From a virus, in IMG/VR virus record IMGVR_UViG_3300006802_000361, positions 1-29,773 of that record: a stretch of 29,773 nt of DNA, one strand, 5' to 3'. The translations under genes and the position numbers were made by a program. Shown piece by piece: positions 8,612 to 16,392 of the stretch. The notes beneath the pieces are model-generated. The model did not search any database and was not told where the DNA came from. It saw only the letters and a program-made list of their open reading frames with translations. Position 1 is the stretch's first letter. Every line of letters begins with the position of its first letter.

Positions 8612-8636
8612 GCCCCGCCGCATAACGTGGCGGGGC
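8612..8636 (+). terminator. terminator- or attenuator-like hairpin after coat gene
   Basis: GCCCCGCC (8612-8619) pairs perfectly with GGCGGGGC (8629-8636) around a 9-nt loop, 9 nt after the coat stop. Only TT follows, so termination would be partial at best. It would suit lowering transcription after the abundant coat message. Confidence 0.45.
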
Positions 8637-8667
8637 TTCCATCTAACGAAACCAAAGGAGAAGTACC

Positions 8668-8928
8668 ATGGCAGTTGGCCAGTACCTCGGCGACGGAAAC
8701 ACCGACGGCTCGTCCTTCGGCTCCGCCACGACCGAGAAGATTTCGTTCTACGGCGTCACGCCTGTTGTTCAGCCGTCCGTGACCGCCATCGGCACCACGA
8801 CCATTTCCCAGGTTGCGACCTCGGGCAAGTGGGCGTTTGCGTCCTCGACCGCCGCGCAGGCTTTCGTGGCCAGCGTCCGGTCCATCCAGGACAAGCTGGA
8901 AACCCTGGGCTTGATCGCCCAGTCGTAA
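8668..8928 (+). CDS. small capsid decoration / head-fibre-like protein (86 aa)
   Basis: Short protein with a Gly/Ser/Thr-rich start, then TTEKISFYGVTPVVQPS, a motif widely repeated in small virion proteins next to phage coat genes. It ends in a helix, VASVRSIQDKLETLGLI, typical of the same group. The helical end could trimerise. The likely role is decorating the capsid surface, inferred from the motif and from its place immediately after the coat gene. A strong AAAGGAGAAG site precedes the start. Its stop overlaps the next gene's start (TAATG), so the downstream glycosyltransferase-like gene is translationally coupled to it. Confidence 0.72.
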   Translation: MAVGQYLGDGNTDGSSFGSATTEKISFYGVTPVVQPSVTAIGTTTISQVATSGKWAFASSTAAQAFVASVRSIQDKLETLGLIAQS

Positions 8929-10250
8929 TGCCGACAACGCACCTGATAAGCACGGGGCGGGCTCATGGTCCGCTCCGTGTCCTCATCGCCCTGCCGGTCT
9001 ATTCCGGCGCACTTGGGGCGCAAACAATGAAATCCCTATTTCCTGCCATGCAACGGCTTGATGACGCCGGCATTGGCTGGGAGGTTGCCATCGAGGAGGG
9101 CAATTGCCACGTCGATGACGCGCGAAACAGCCTTGTGAGGCGGCTTTTGCTGGGAGAATGTACTGATCTTGTGTTCATTGATGCCGATGTCGGGTTCGAT
9201 GCGTCGGCCTTGGTGGAACTTGTCAATCTTGACCGCGACATTGTGGCCGGCGTCTATCCAAAAAAGAGCTTTTCCGAGGGCTTCCCTGTCATGGGGCTGC
9301 CCGGCGAGCGGTGGAGCGACGCCGAGGGGCTTGTCGAGGTTCAGGGAGCCCCAACCGGGTTCATGAAGATCAAGCGGCGGGTTCTGGAAAGCCTCCGCGA
9401 CAGGGAAAAGGCCCGCGCTTTCATCGGGGCGGGCGGGAACATGGGCGATGAGCCCTATCATCCTATTTTCGAGCGCACAATTGCCAATGGCCGCAGATGG
9501 TCCGGCGATTATGCGTTCTGCATCAAGGCCCGCAATGCCGGGTTCAAGGTTTGGGTCAACCCGGAATGGCGCTTCACCCATGAGGGGAACCACGTCTGGG
9601 AGGGAACGCTAGGCGATTTCTGGCGCAAGGAAGCCAGGATCGAAAGCCCGAAACTGATGGCGGCCATTCGGCGCCTGCGGGGCGGCGATGCGTCGTTTGA
9701 GGCGTTTGTTGCCCTGGCTCAAGCATGGGCGAACCCGTCTGCGGCTCTTCCCGACATGCTTCAGGCCGTTTGGGCGGCTTCCGTGGCCGCCAATGGCTGG
9801 GCAATTGAGGCTGGTTCCGGTCTGACAACAATCGTCGCAGGAATTGCGGCGGAAAGGACCGGCAATCTCCGCATTATCGCCCTCGAAAGCGACATGCGCT
9901 GGCATGACCGGCTTACCGGCCTGCTGAAAGTGGCGGAAATCGGCACGGTTGAACTTCTATATGCCCCTCTCAAGCGGGCCGATGGGTTTGTCTGGTACAA
10001 TGCGGATGCGGCGTTCCCCGGCAAGTTCGCGCTTGCCATCTGCGACGGCCCGAACCGCGACTATGGCCGGGCCGGGCTCTGGAACGTCCTCGGCGACAGC
10101 ATTCGCCACGCGACGTGGATCGTTGACGACGTTCAGGACAAGACACAACTCGATATGGTCAATGATTTTGCCGACGCCTACGGGCGCAAGATCAAGGTTC
10201 TCGGCGACGCCGGGAACAAGCAATTCGCCATCTGCATGGGTGACCAATGA
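8928..10250 (+). CDS. glycosyltransferase (GT-A-like) fused to a methyltransferase-like domain (440 aa)
   Basis: Start at 8928 chosen because its ATG overlaps the upstream TAA by one base; a longer reading from 8829 would run through the decoration gene. Residues 15-240 look like a GT-A glycosyltransferase: strand RVLIALPVYS, metal-binding DAD (85-87) after LVFI, SGDYAFCIKARNAGFKVWV (192-210) resembling the acceptor-side motif, and FTHEGNH (217-222) as a possible metal ligand. Residues 275-440 look like a Rossmann methyltransferase: EAGSGLTT (294-301, motif I), IIALESD (316-322, acidic motif II) and LAICDGP (369-375). The fusion sits inside the capsid block, where P22 has nothing. Substrate unknown; it may modify virion proteins or host surface sugars. 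Confidence 0.78.
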   Translation: MPTTHLISTGRAHGPLRVLIALPVYSGALGAQTMKSLFPAMQRLDDAGIGWEVAIEEGNCHVDDARNSLVRRLLLGECTDLVFIDADVGFDASALVELVNLDRDIVAGVYPKKSFSEGFPVMGLPGERWSDAEGLVEVQGAPTGFMKIKRRVLESLRDREKARAFIGAGGNMGDEPYHPIFERTIANGRRWSGDYAFCIKARNAGFKVWVNPEWRFTHEGNHVWEGTLGDFWRKEARIESPKLMAAIRRLRGGDASFEAFVALAQAWANPSAALPDMLQAVWAASVAANGWAIEAGSGLTTIVAGIAAERTGNLRIIALESDMRWHDRLTGLLKVAEIGTVELLYAPLKRADGFVWYNADAAFPGKFALAICDGPNRDYGRAGLWNVLGDSIRHATWIVDDVQDKTQLDMVNDFADAYGRKIKVLGDAGNKQFAICMGDQ

Positions 10251-10909
10251 CGACATATGCGACAATGCGGACGCGGATCGCCGACGAACTCGCCAACGAC
10301 GGCGACATTACCTCGGCGCAGATCAACTACGCCATTCTTGACACAATCAAGCAGTACGAGCGGACGCCGTGGTGGTGGAACGAGAAAACCGCCACGATGT
10401 CGACCGTCAACGCCCAGGAATACTATTCATCGTCCGACCTGTCCGACATTCCCGACATCGTGCGGATCGTGTCGGCGCTTGTGACCGAGAACAGCCTTAA
10501 GCGGCCGTTGATTCCGTATGAGTTCAGCCAGATTGACGACGTGCAGGACGGGTCGATGACCGGGTGCCCGGAAGCCTACGCCCTGTTCAAGGAAAACATC
10601 CGCCTGTATCCGATCCCGGATGCCGTATACACTGTGACGCTGGCGTATATCTATCGGTTGACGGCGCTTTCCGCCGACGGCGACAGCAACGCATGGACAA
10701 CGGACGCCGAGGAACTGATCCGGCAAGGGGCAAAGCGCCGGATTGCGCTTAACTATCTCCACGCCGATGACCTCGCCGGCCGGTGCGCTGTCATGGAGCG
10801 GGAGGCGTTTGCGGAATTGCAGGCCGAAAACCGCCGCCGCCGGCCCAACACAAGATTGAAAATCCCGGCGATGTTGTCGCGCGGCGGTTTCAACATCAAC
10901 GCAGGATAG
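10247..10909 (+). CDS. head-tail adaptor, P22 gp4-like (220 aa)
   Basis: Probable ring protein that binds below the portal and seals the packaged head. The N-terminal helices follow the pattern of the gp4 / tail accessory family: MTTYATMRTRIADELANDG, then ILDTIKQYERTPWWWNEK with the aromatic cluster. The beta-like middle, with PLIPYEFSQID and ENIRLYPIPD, is also seen in head-to-tail adaptor proteins. At 220 aa it is longer than P22 gp4 (166 aa). The order coat, adaptor, gp10-like matches P22. It starts with a 4-nt ATGA overlap with the upstream fusion gene. Muramidase activity, reported for P22 gp4, cannot be judged from this sequence. Confidence 0.8.
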   Translation: MTTYATMRTRIADELANDGDITSAQINYAILDTIKQYERTPWWWNEKTATMSTVNAQEYYSSSDLSDIPDIVRIVSALVTENSLKRPLIPYEFSQIDDVQDGSMTGCPEAYALFKENIRLYPIPDAVYTVTLAYIYRLTALSADGDSNAWTTDAEELIRQGAKRRIALNYLHADDLAGRCAVMEREAFAELQAENRRRRPNTRLKIPAMLSRGGFNINAG

Positions 10910-10912
10910 CCG

Positions 10913-12382
10913 ATGATTCCGTTCGCACCATGGCTTCCCGATATTGCGGCGTTTGACACGCGGGCCTCGCACGAGGCCCAGAACGTCATCCCGTCCGCGT
11001 CCGGGTTTCGTCCGTTCGCCGGGTTTCAGAATGTTGCCTCCGCCATTACGGCGCGGGCGCAGGGTGCGGTTTCTGTTCGGTCTATCTCCGGGACGATTTA
11101 CAATTTCTGCGGCGACGCGACGAAACTGTATCTCATGGATTCGAACGGGCTTGCATGGTCCGACGTGTCGAGGGTTTCGGGGGGCGCCTATAGCACGGCC
11201 ACGGACGCCGCGTGGCGGTTTTCCCAATATGGGAACTACATCACCGCCTTGAACGGCAACGACGCCGCGCAGGTTTTTGAACTTGGCACCTCAACGAATT
11301 TCGCCGCCTTGGGCGGATCGGCGCCTGCCGGCAAGTTCCCCGGCACCATTCGTGAGTTCGGCGTGATCGCCAGCACGTCCGTTGCCAACAACCGCATCAC
11401 ATGGTCCGCCATTGGCGACATTTCCGATTGGGTGGCGAGCGCCACGACGCTTTCGGACAGCCAGGACTTCCCCGAGGGCGGCTCGATCATGGGCTTTGTC
11501 GGCGGCGAGTATGGTATCGTTTTTCAGGAACGCGCAATTCAGCGCATGACGTTTGAAGGACCGCCCACGGCCTTTCGGTTTGACAAGATCACGGCTGCCT
11601 TGGGTTGCCGCGCCGAAGGCTCCATCGCGGCCTACGAAAGCATGACCTTCTTTCTCGCCGATGACGGCTTTTATATGCTTCGAGGCGGCGCCGAACTTGT
11701 GCCAATCGGGTCCGAAAAGGTTGACCGCTGGATCGAAACCAATCTCGACGCTTCGCAGCTCTATCGTGTCTCATCGGCCATTGATCCGATCAACAAGATT
11801 TACGTCATGGGTTTCCCGTCAGTCGGAGCCGGGAACCCGGATAGCCTTATCGTGTATCACTGGCCAACCGGCCAATGGGCGCGGGCGAGCGTTGACCACG
11901 AGATCGTCTATACGGCTTCGACGCAAAGCACGTACACGATTGATGGAATGGATGCCGTGTCGGCCACCATCGACGGCCTGCCATTCCCGGTCGATAGCCG
12001 GTTCTGGACCGGATCGGGGAGGTTGTTGCTTTCCGGTTTCGACACTTCACATAGGCAAGGGTTCTTTTCCGGCAGCAATCTCGCCGCCGCGATTGAAACC
12101 GGCGACAACCAGGCAGCGGAAGGCCGCAGGAGCCTTTTCCGAGGGCTTCGGCCAATCGTGGAAGGCTCGTCTGTCACGCCATCTCTCACCGTTGGAAGTC
12201 GTGACCACCTGACCGAATCCGTCACTTATGGCTCGCCGGTTCCCATCAATTCCTACGGCTGGTGCAATGCACGGACGCAGGCCCGCTATCACCGGGCGAA
12301 GATTACAATTCCCGCCGCCTCCGCATGGAATTTTGCGCGGGGCGTCGACGATCTGAAACTGTCCCTCATGGGGAGACGATAA
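10913..12382 (+). CDS. tail hub / packaged-DNA stabilisation protein, P22 gp10-like (489 aa)
   Basis: Probable tail hub that closes the neck after packaging. Length 489 aa is close to P22 gp10 (472 aa), and the gene directly follows the adaptor as in P22. The sequence is beta-rich with spaced aromatic and Gly motifs (TIYNFCGDATKLYLMD, FSQYGNYITALNGNDAAQVF, NRITWSAIGDISDW), suggesting propeller blades. The middle has GSIMGFVGGEYGIVFQERAI and MTFFLADDGFYMLRGG, which are characteristic of gp10-like hubs. The C-terminal third is a separate beta region that may bind the fibre or needle. It starts 3 nt after the adaptor stop, and the next gene begins on the base after its TAA. Confidence 0.85.
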   Translation: MIPFAPWLPDIAAFDTRASHEAQNVIPSASGFRPFAGFQNVASAITARAQGAVSVRSISGTIYNFCGDATKLYLMDSNGLAWSDVSRVSGGAYSTATDAAWRFSQYGNYITALNGNDAAQVFELGTSTNFAALGGSAPAGKFPGTIREFGVIASTSVANNRITWSAIGDISDWVASATTLSDSQDFPEGGSIMGFVGGEYGIVFQERAIQRMTFEGPPTAFRFDKITAALGCRAEGSIAAYESMTFFLADDGFYMLRGGAELVPIGSEKVDRWIETNLDASQLYRVSSAIDPINKIYVMGFPSVGAGNPDSLIVYHWPTGQWARASVDHEIVYTASTQSTYTIDGMDAVSATIDGLPFPVDSRFWTGSGRLLLSGFDTSHRQGFFSGSNLAAAIETGDNQAAEGRRSLFRGLRPIVEGSSVTPSLTVGSRDHLTESVTYGSPVPINSYGWCNARTQARYHRAKITIPAASAWNFARGVDDLKLSLMGRR

Positions 12383-14083
12383 ATGGCGAAGAAGATGCGA
12401 AAGAAACCGCGCAAGGCCCCCGGCCTTCTGGGCCACGTCACGGCCCCAAGGTATTACGACCCGCCCGGCCCCGCTCCACGTGAAACATTGGCCTATTTGA
12501 GCGCCGCCGAAAAAATGGCGCTTCTGGGCATGACGGATGGAAGGGCCAATCGCGGCCCTCGGGGCATCCCGTCTTTCGCCGACGACAGCGCGTCGAGCAT
12601 GGGGGTTTCTCGTGGTGACGCTTCGCAGGGAACGATAGGCTCTGGTTCAGACCCTGGACCGAATGGCGGGTCTATCAGCAGATCGTCCGGCGGCAGCTCT
12701 CCTAGCAATGCCGGGGGCGGCGGAAGTCCAAGTGGGATGAGTGGCGGCGCTCTCAATTCGCGCCTTGGCGGGTCGCTCGCCGCGAACTTCGGCATGAACT
12801 TCAACCCAGGCTCGCCAGGCTACGGGTCAACATTGCCTGGTTCCTTCGGCTATCCGGCCTCCGGCCCGTCGCAGTTTTCAAAGGACAACGCCGCCCAAAT
12901 GGCGGCGATGAAGGCCGAGCGCGAGGCATTGCAGAGAATGGTTGGATTTACAAATGCCGGCGCGTTCCCGTCCGTTCCTCTCGGCGGGTTCCCGGCGGCC
13001 TCGACCACACCATCCGCGTTTGCAGGCGCGTTCCCATCGGACCCGAGGCTTGGAATTGACCCGAAGGGGATTTCCAACCTTCCCGGACTATCTGGTCCAA
13101 ACATGGGATTAGGGGAAAATCCGGCGCAACCCGGAAACTACACCGACCCAACAAACCGCATTAGCGGGGTTTATTCTGCGTTTGGCACTATGCCGGGGAG
13201 CGCGTTTTCAAACACGGATTACACGGGTCTGAACGTCAACCCGACATTGGGGGCAATGAACCCACCGGCCCAAAGCACCGGTCCGGTTGTTCAGGTTGGG
13301 CCGGGGGGGTTGGTTTTTAACGGCGGGCGGCTGGCAATGGATATGCCGGGGCAGGGGATGCTCGACGTCCCGGTATCGAATAAAGCGGCCCAAATAGTTG
13401 CGGCGGCCCCAACAAGGGAGGCCGCAATCAATGGGCTGGTTGGGCTTGGCATGGCCAGAGACACGGCGGAACAGTATGTAGGCCCGGGAAGTGTTGCTGG
13501 CCCCCCGGAATATGGGCCACTGAAGTCTACCAAATATCAAGACAGAGTTCCTCCAGAAAGACTGGCAATAGACATGCCGGGCCTTGGCCCGCTTGATGTT
13601 CCTGGCGGAATAACCGATCCAACCTCAATGCCGTCATATAGCGGCCCATTTACGCCAGACGAGAGGCAAGGGACAAGTTTCCCATCGACGCCGGCAAGCC
13701 CACCCATCGATGCGCCCCGAGGTGGTTTCGCAGGGGATTATTCTCCATCTTCGCCTTCTCCCGAAGGCGGGCGGGATGCCCCACCGGACCAAAATATTGA
13801 CATGAACAAAGTGGTAAATGATCTTGACAGGCTAAACAATTTCGCCAGAATGAATTACGAGCGTGTGCAACGAGCCATTGGCAATCGTGACCCGAACGGC
13901 GCATTTGGCGGACAGTTTGCCGGCGGCGGTAGCGGATTAAACCGTGGGCGACGGCCAATTCAGCCGCCAACGCCGCCCACAATGCCAAGCACGGAAGAGT
14001 TAAACTCAATCTATCTGGCGTTGCAAGCAGCGGGGGCAACCCCAGACGAGCTTGCCGCCGTTCTCGCAATGATGAACAGGTGA
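12383..14083 (+). CDS. Gly/Pro/Ser-rich probable virion protein (566 aa)
   Basis: Unrecognised protein. It has a basic start (AKKMRKKPRKAPG) and then hundreds of residues of low-complexity Gly, Ser, Pro and Asn sequence that is probably disordered. A short motif occurs twice, 77 residues apart: RLAMDMPGQGMLDVP (316-330) and RLAIDMPGLGPLDVP (393-407). The last 40 residues return to helix (NSIYLALQAAGATPDELAAV). Position after the hub gene suggests a tail or ejected virion component. In P22 this is where the tail needle and assembly genes lie, but no needle-like coiled coil is visible here. Codon third positions look less G+C-rich than in the coat gene. Confidence 0.7.
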   Translation: MAKKMRKKPRKAPGLLGHVTAPRYYDPPGPAPRETLAYLSAAEKMALLGMTDGRANRGPRGIPSFADDSASSMGVSRGDASQGTIGSGSDPGPNGGSISRSSGGSSPSNAGGGGSPSGMSGGALNSRLGGSLAANFGMNFNPGSPGYGSTLPGSFGYPASGPSQFSKDNAAQMAAMKAEREALQRMVGFTNAGAFPSVPLGGFPAASTTPSAFAGAFPSDPRLGIDPKGISNLPGLSGPNMGLGENPAQPGNYTDPTNRISGVYSAFGTMPGSAFSNTDYTGLNVNPTLGAMNPPAQSTGPVVQVGPGGLVFNGGRLAMDMPGQGMLDVPVSNKAAQIVAAAPTREAAINGLVGLGMARDTAEQYVGPGSVAGPPEYGPLKSTKYQDRVPPERLAIDMPGLGPLDVPGGITDPTSMPSYSGPFTPDERQGTSFPSTPASPPIDAPRGGFAGDYSPSSPSPEGGRDAPPDQNIDMNKVVNDLDRLNNFARMNYERVQRAIGNRDPNGAFGGQFAGGGSGLNRGRRPIQPPTPPTMPSTEELNSIYLALQAAGATPDELAAVLAMMNR

Positions 14084-14086
14084 CAC

Positions 14087-14542
14087 ATGGGCGGAAGCGC
14101 GACAGGAGCCAGTGACAGAATGTCGGCGATGAGCGGGATGCGCGACCCAAGCGGAAAATGGGGTGGCGTCATGCCGTATGGGGGCGGCCGGCCGGATAGA
14201 AATTCCGCCGGCAGGCCACCGGGTTTTGCCGGCGACGACCCGCCCGCGCCGGGGACGGGCGGCAATTCAGGAGGGGAGCAATCCCACGATCTGGACTGGC
14301 TAAAGGCCCTCGCCGAGAAATATGGGATTCCATGGCCCGGCGGCGGGTCAGGGGGGGCCGGGGGGACCGGCGGAACGGGAGGAACGGCCCCACAGACGCT
14401 TGCATGGTCATTCCCGCAATACAGCCAGACGTGGGCTTTCACTCCGCCGGCCCCGGTCTATCCATCATTGCCACCCCCGTTCAACAAGGACACATACGCG
14501 GCCGACCCGAAGAAAAAAAAGAAATACGGGCAGGAAACATGA
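14087..14542 (+). CDS. small Gly-rich hypothetical virion protein (151 aa)
   Basis: Begins MGGSATGASDRMSAMSG and is mostly Gly and Pro. It has a helix-like segment, DLDWLKALAEKYGIPWP, a poly-Gly stretch (GGAGGTGGTGG), an aromatic part (WSFPQYSQTWAF) and a Lys-rich tail (DPKKKKKYGQET). No family was recognised. It is probably disordered and virion-associated, by analogy with the preceding Gly-rich protein. Its start shares the 12-nt string ATGGGCGGAAGC with the gene at 15637. The stop overlaps the next ATG by 3 nt (ATGA), supporting both reading frames. Confidence 0.62.
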   Translation: MGGSATGASDRMSAMSGMRDPSGKWGGVMPYGGGRPDRNSAGRPPGFAGDDPPAPGTGGNSGGEQSHDLDWLKALAEKYGIPWPGGGSGGAGGTGGTGGTAPQTLAWSFPQYSQTWAFTPPAPVYPSLPPPFNKDTYAADPKKKKKYGQET

Positions 14543-14892
14543 ACATAGACCGCCGTCTGATAGAGCCGCTTCTAGCCGAGATTTTCCCATCGGTTGTAGG
14601 GGCATCGAGTGACGAATGGCACTTCTTCCTCGACAAGCTGACCAAAATGGAAACGCCTATTTCCATGTCCAATGGCGAGGCTTTCGACCGATGGCGGGCC
14701 GCTCTTTCCGGGCTTGGCTATCCGGTCAACGCCCATTCCGAACGTCGGGCAGCAACGGCCAAACAGGCCGCCAAGAGGATGCTTGAGGACGAAAGAAAGC
14801 GGGCGGCCTCTCTTTCCGTGACCCTTGATGCGTCACGCCGGGAGGCACCGGACTGGCCGGTTGCGGAAGTTTTGGCCAGCGTGAACGGGTGA
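14539..14892 (+). CDS. hypothetical helical protein (117 aa)
   Basis: The start at 14539 is chosen for the ATGA overlap with the upstream gene; longer readings overlap that gene heavily. The sequence is soluble and helical, with DRRLIEPLLAEIFPSVVG, EWHFFLDKLTKMETP and a charged middle helix (AAKRMLEDERKRAASL). No family was recognised. It lies among small virion or assembly genes and may be a minor virion protein or assembly chaperone. It has no signal peptide, membrane segment or metal motif. The next gene starts 6 nt downstream. Confidence 0.62.
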   Translation: MNIDRRLIEPLLAEIFPSVVGASSDEWHFFLDKLTKMETPISMSNGEAFDRWRAALSGLGYPVNAHSERRAATAKQAAKRMLEDERKRAASLSVTLDASRREAPDWPVAEVLASVNG

Positions 14893-14898
14893 CGACCA

Positions 14899-15234
14899 AT
14901 GGCCGTTCGCCCGTTCCTACATCTTCCGCCGCCACCGCGCGACCCAGAGGGAAGAAGGCTATGGGAGGTTGTCGCCCAGACAAGGCGCGGCAAGATCGAC
15001 GCCGTAACTACGCTAACGCTCACGGCGGGGGCGGCTTCCAGCGTCCTGAACTTCAAGGGCCTGTCCCCGCAATCGGTTGTCGTCTTTGACCCCAAGACGG
15101 CCAACGCGGCAGCGGAGTTGTACGGCGGGACCATGTATGCGCTGACGGCGAACAGAGGAAACGACCAGTGGACAATAACCCACGCGAACAACGGCCAGAC
15201 GGACAGGACATTCCAGGTTCTGATAATGGGTTGA
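14899..15234 (+). CDS. small beta-rich phage virion protein (111 aa)
   Basis: The N-terminus is Pro-rich (RPFLHLPPPPRDPEG). It is followed by a compact beta domain with TLTLTAGAASSVLNFKG, VVFDPKTANAAAELYGG and WTITHANNGQTDRTFQVLI. The sequence HANNxQTDRTF is a recurring motif in small phage proteins found near fibre and ejection genes. The function of that group is not firmly known, and a virion role is likely. A competing frame at 14889-15089 is a shadow. The stop overlaps the next start by one base (TGATG), so the two are coupled. Confidence 0.75.
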   Translation: MAVRPFLHLPPPPRDPEGRRLWEVVAQTRRGKIDAVTTLTLTAGAASSVLNFKGLSPQSVVVFDPKTANAAAELYGGTMYALTANRGNDQWTITHANNGQTDRTFQVLIMG

Positions 15235-15635
15235 TGCAGGTCAAATGCTCTGGTGTTCCGATTGAAAAGATCGGCATGGTTTGGAGCCAGGCAATGCCGC
15301 TTTTGGTTCCCGCTCTTGGCGAGGGAGAGTTAATTGAAACTGTCATTCACCGATTGTTTCTTGGTTCTGCGCAATTATGGGTGGCCGCCGACGGAAACAG
15401 GCTTTGCGCCGCCTGTGTGACAGAAATTCCGATTCGTAACAAGCGGAAATATTGCAACATCTGGCTTGCCGGTGGTTCCGGCCTCAATAATTGGCTTTCG
15501 TACCTTCCAAGGGTCGAAGAATGGGCTAGGGCGAACGGATGCCACGCAATGCTGATTGAAAAGGCAAGGATCGGCTGGAAGCGGATTTTGCCTGACTACA
15601 AGACAAAGACCATTCAGATGGTCAAGGAGTTGTGA
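15234..15635 (+). CDS. GNAT-like small phage protein (133 aa)
   Basis: The start at 15234 is chosen for the TGATG junction. The order of segments is like a degenerate GNAT acyltransferase fold: LWVAADGNRLCAACVTEI (strand), YCNIWLAGG (strand), LPRVEEWARANGCHAMLI (helix then strand), RIGWKRILPDYKTKTIQMVKEL (final helix and strand). Proteins of this type sit among virion genes in many podovirus-like phages. The acetyl-CoA loop Q/RxxGxG/A is not obvious, so activity is uncertain. It may be a structural derivative of the fold. It is followed after 1 nt by the first ejection-like gene. Confidence 0.68.
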   Translation: MQVKCSGVPIEKIGMVWSQAMPLLVPALGEGELIETVIHRLFLGSAQLWVAADGNRLCAACVTEIPIRNKRKYCNIWLAGGSGLNNWLSYLPRVEEWARANGCHAMLIEKARIGWKRILPDYKTKTIQMVKEL

Positions 15636-15636
15636 C

Positions 15637-16380
15637 ATGGGCGGAAGCACCACGCAAAAAACGACACAGACAAGTTCTCCGTGGGACGAGCAGGTTCCGT
15701 ATCTGAAGTACGGATTTGATGAGGCCGCCAGGCTCTATCAGACGCCGGGTCCGCAATACTATCCCGGCTCGACGGTCGCGCCGTTTTCGGCGGAACAGAA
15801 CCAGTCGTTCGAGCTTGGCTCGCAGAGGGCGCTTGCCGGAAACCAGACAATGAAGGGCGCGGAACAATTCACGCAGAACGTTCTCGGCGGAAACTATCTT
15901 AACAACAACCCCTACAACGATCAGGTGTTCCAGAACATCCAATCCAAGGTCATGCCGGCCGTCAACAGCAATTTCATGGGTGCCGGCCGCTATGGTTCCG
16001 GACTTCACGGCGACACGATGACAAGGGCATTGACTGAAAGCTATGCGCCGTTTGCTGCGTCTCAATACGAAAGCGGGCTCAACCGCATGGGGCAGGCCGC
16101 CGCCATGGCGCCGACTTTCGCGGCGAACGATTACGCCGATCTTTCCGTGCTTGAGGGCATTGGCAGGTCCAAGCAGGGCCTTGCGCAGCAGGAGCTCGAC
16201 GACGCCAAGGCAAGATGGGATTACTACGGGCAACTCCCATACAACAAGATGGGCCAGTTCCTGAACAACATCGGCGGGAACTATGGCGGCACGGTTGTTG
16301 GAAGCCAGCCGGGACCAAGCATGTTCCAGCAGGTTGCCGGCGCCGGTCTTGGCCTTCTCGGCCTTTACATGGGCCTCTAG
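15637..16380 (+). CDS. probable DNA ejection / internal virion protein, small member (247 aa)
   Basis: The start at 15637 follows the upstream stop by 1 nt; a longer reading would run inside the GNAT-like gene. The N-terminus GGSTTQKTTQTSSPWDEQ, with YLKYGFDEAARLYQTPGPQYYPG, is a pattern common to a family of phage virion proteins near ejection genes. The centre is Gly/Asn-rich and amphipathic (GAGRYGSGLHGDTMTRAL), and the end is hydrophobic (VAGAGLGLLGLYMGL), which could insert in membrane. By size and order it matches P22 gp7 (229 aa). This is positional inference, as direct similarity to gp7 was not seen. Confidence 0.7.
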   Translation: MGGSTTQKTTQTSSPWDEQVPYLKYGFDEAARLYQTPGPQYYPGSTVAPFSAEQNQSFELGSQRALAGNQTMKGAEQFTQNVLGGNYLNNNPYNDQVFQNIQSKVMPAVNSNFMGAGRYGSGLHGDTMTRALTESYAPFAASQYESGLNRMGQAAAMAPTFAANDYADLSVLEGIGRSKQGLAQQELDDAKARWDYYGQLPYNKMGQFLNNIGGNYGGTVVGSQPGPSMFQQVAGAGLGLLGLYMGL

Positions 16381-16392
16381 GAGACATCCACG

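Noticed and set aside
7383-8642. 419-codon minus-strand frame across the coat gene
   Set aside because: It mirrors the coat gene with Arg/Val/Gly-rich composition. The coat protein on + is a clear family member.
8829-8927. Longer N-terminus for the glycosyltransferase fusion starting at 8829
   Set aside because: The extra residues are the decoration gene read in another frame. The TAATG junction at 8926-8930 gives a natural start.
14889-15089. 66-codon frame overlapping the small beta-rich virion gene
   Set aside because: Arg/Gly-rich composition without a family. The overlapping frame at 14899-15234 carries a known phage motif and a coupled junction.
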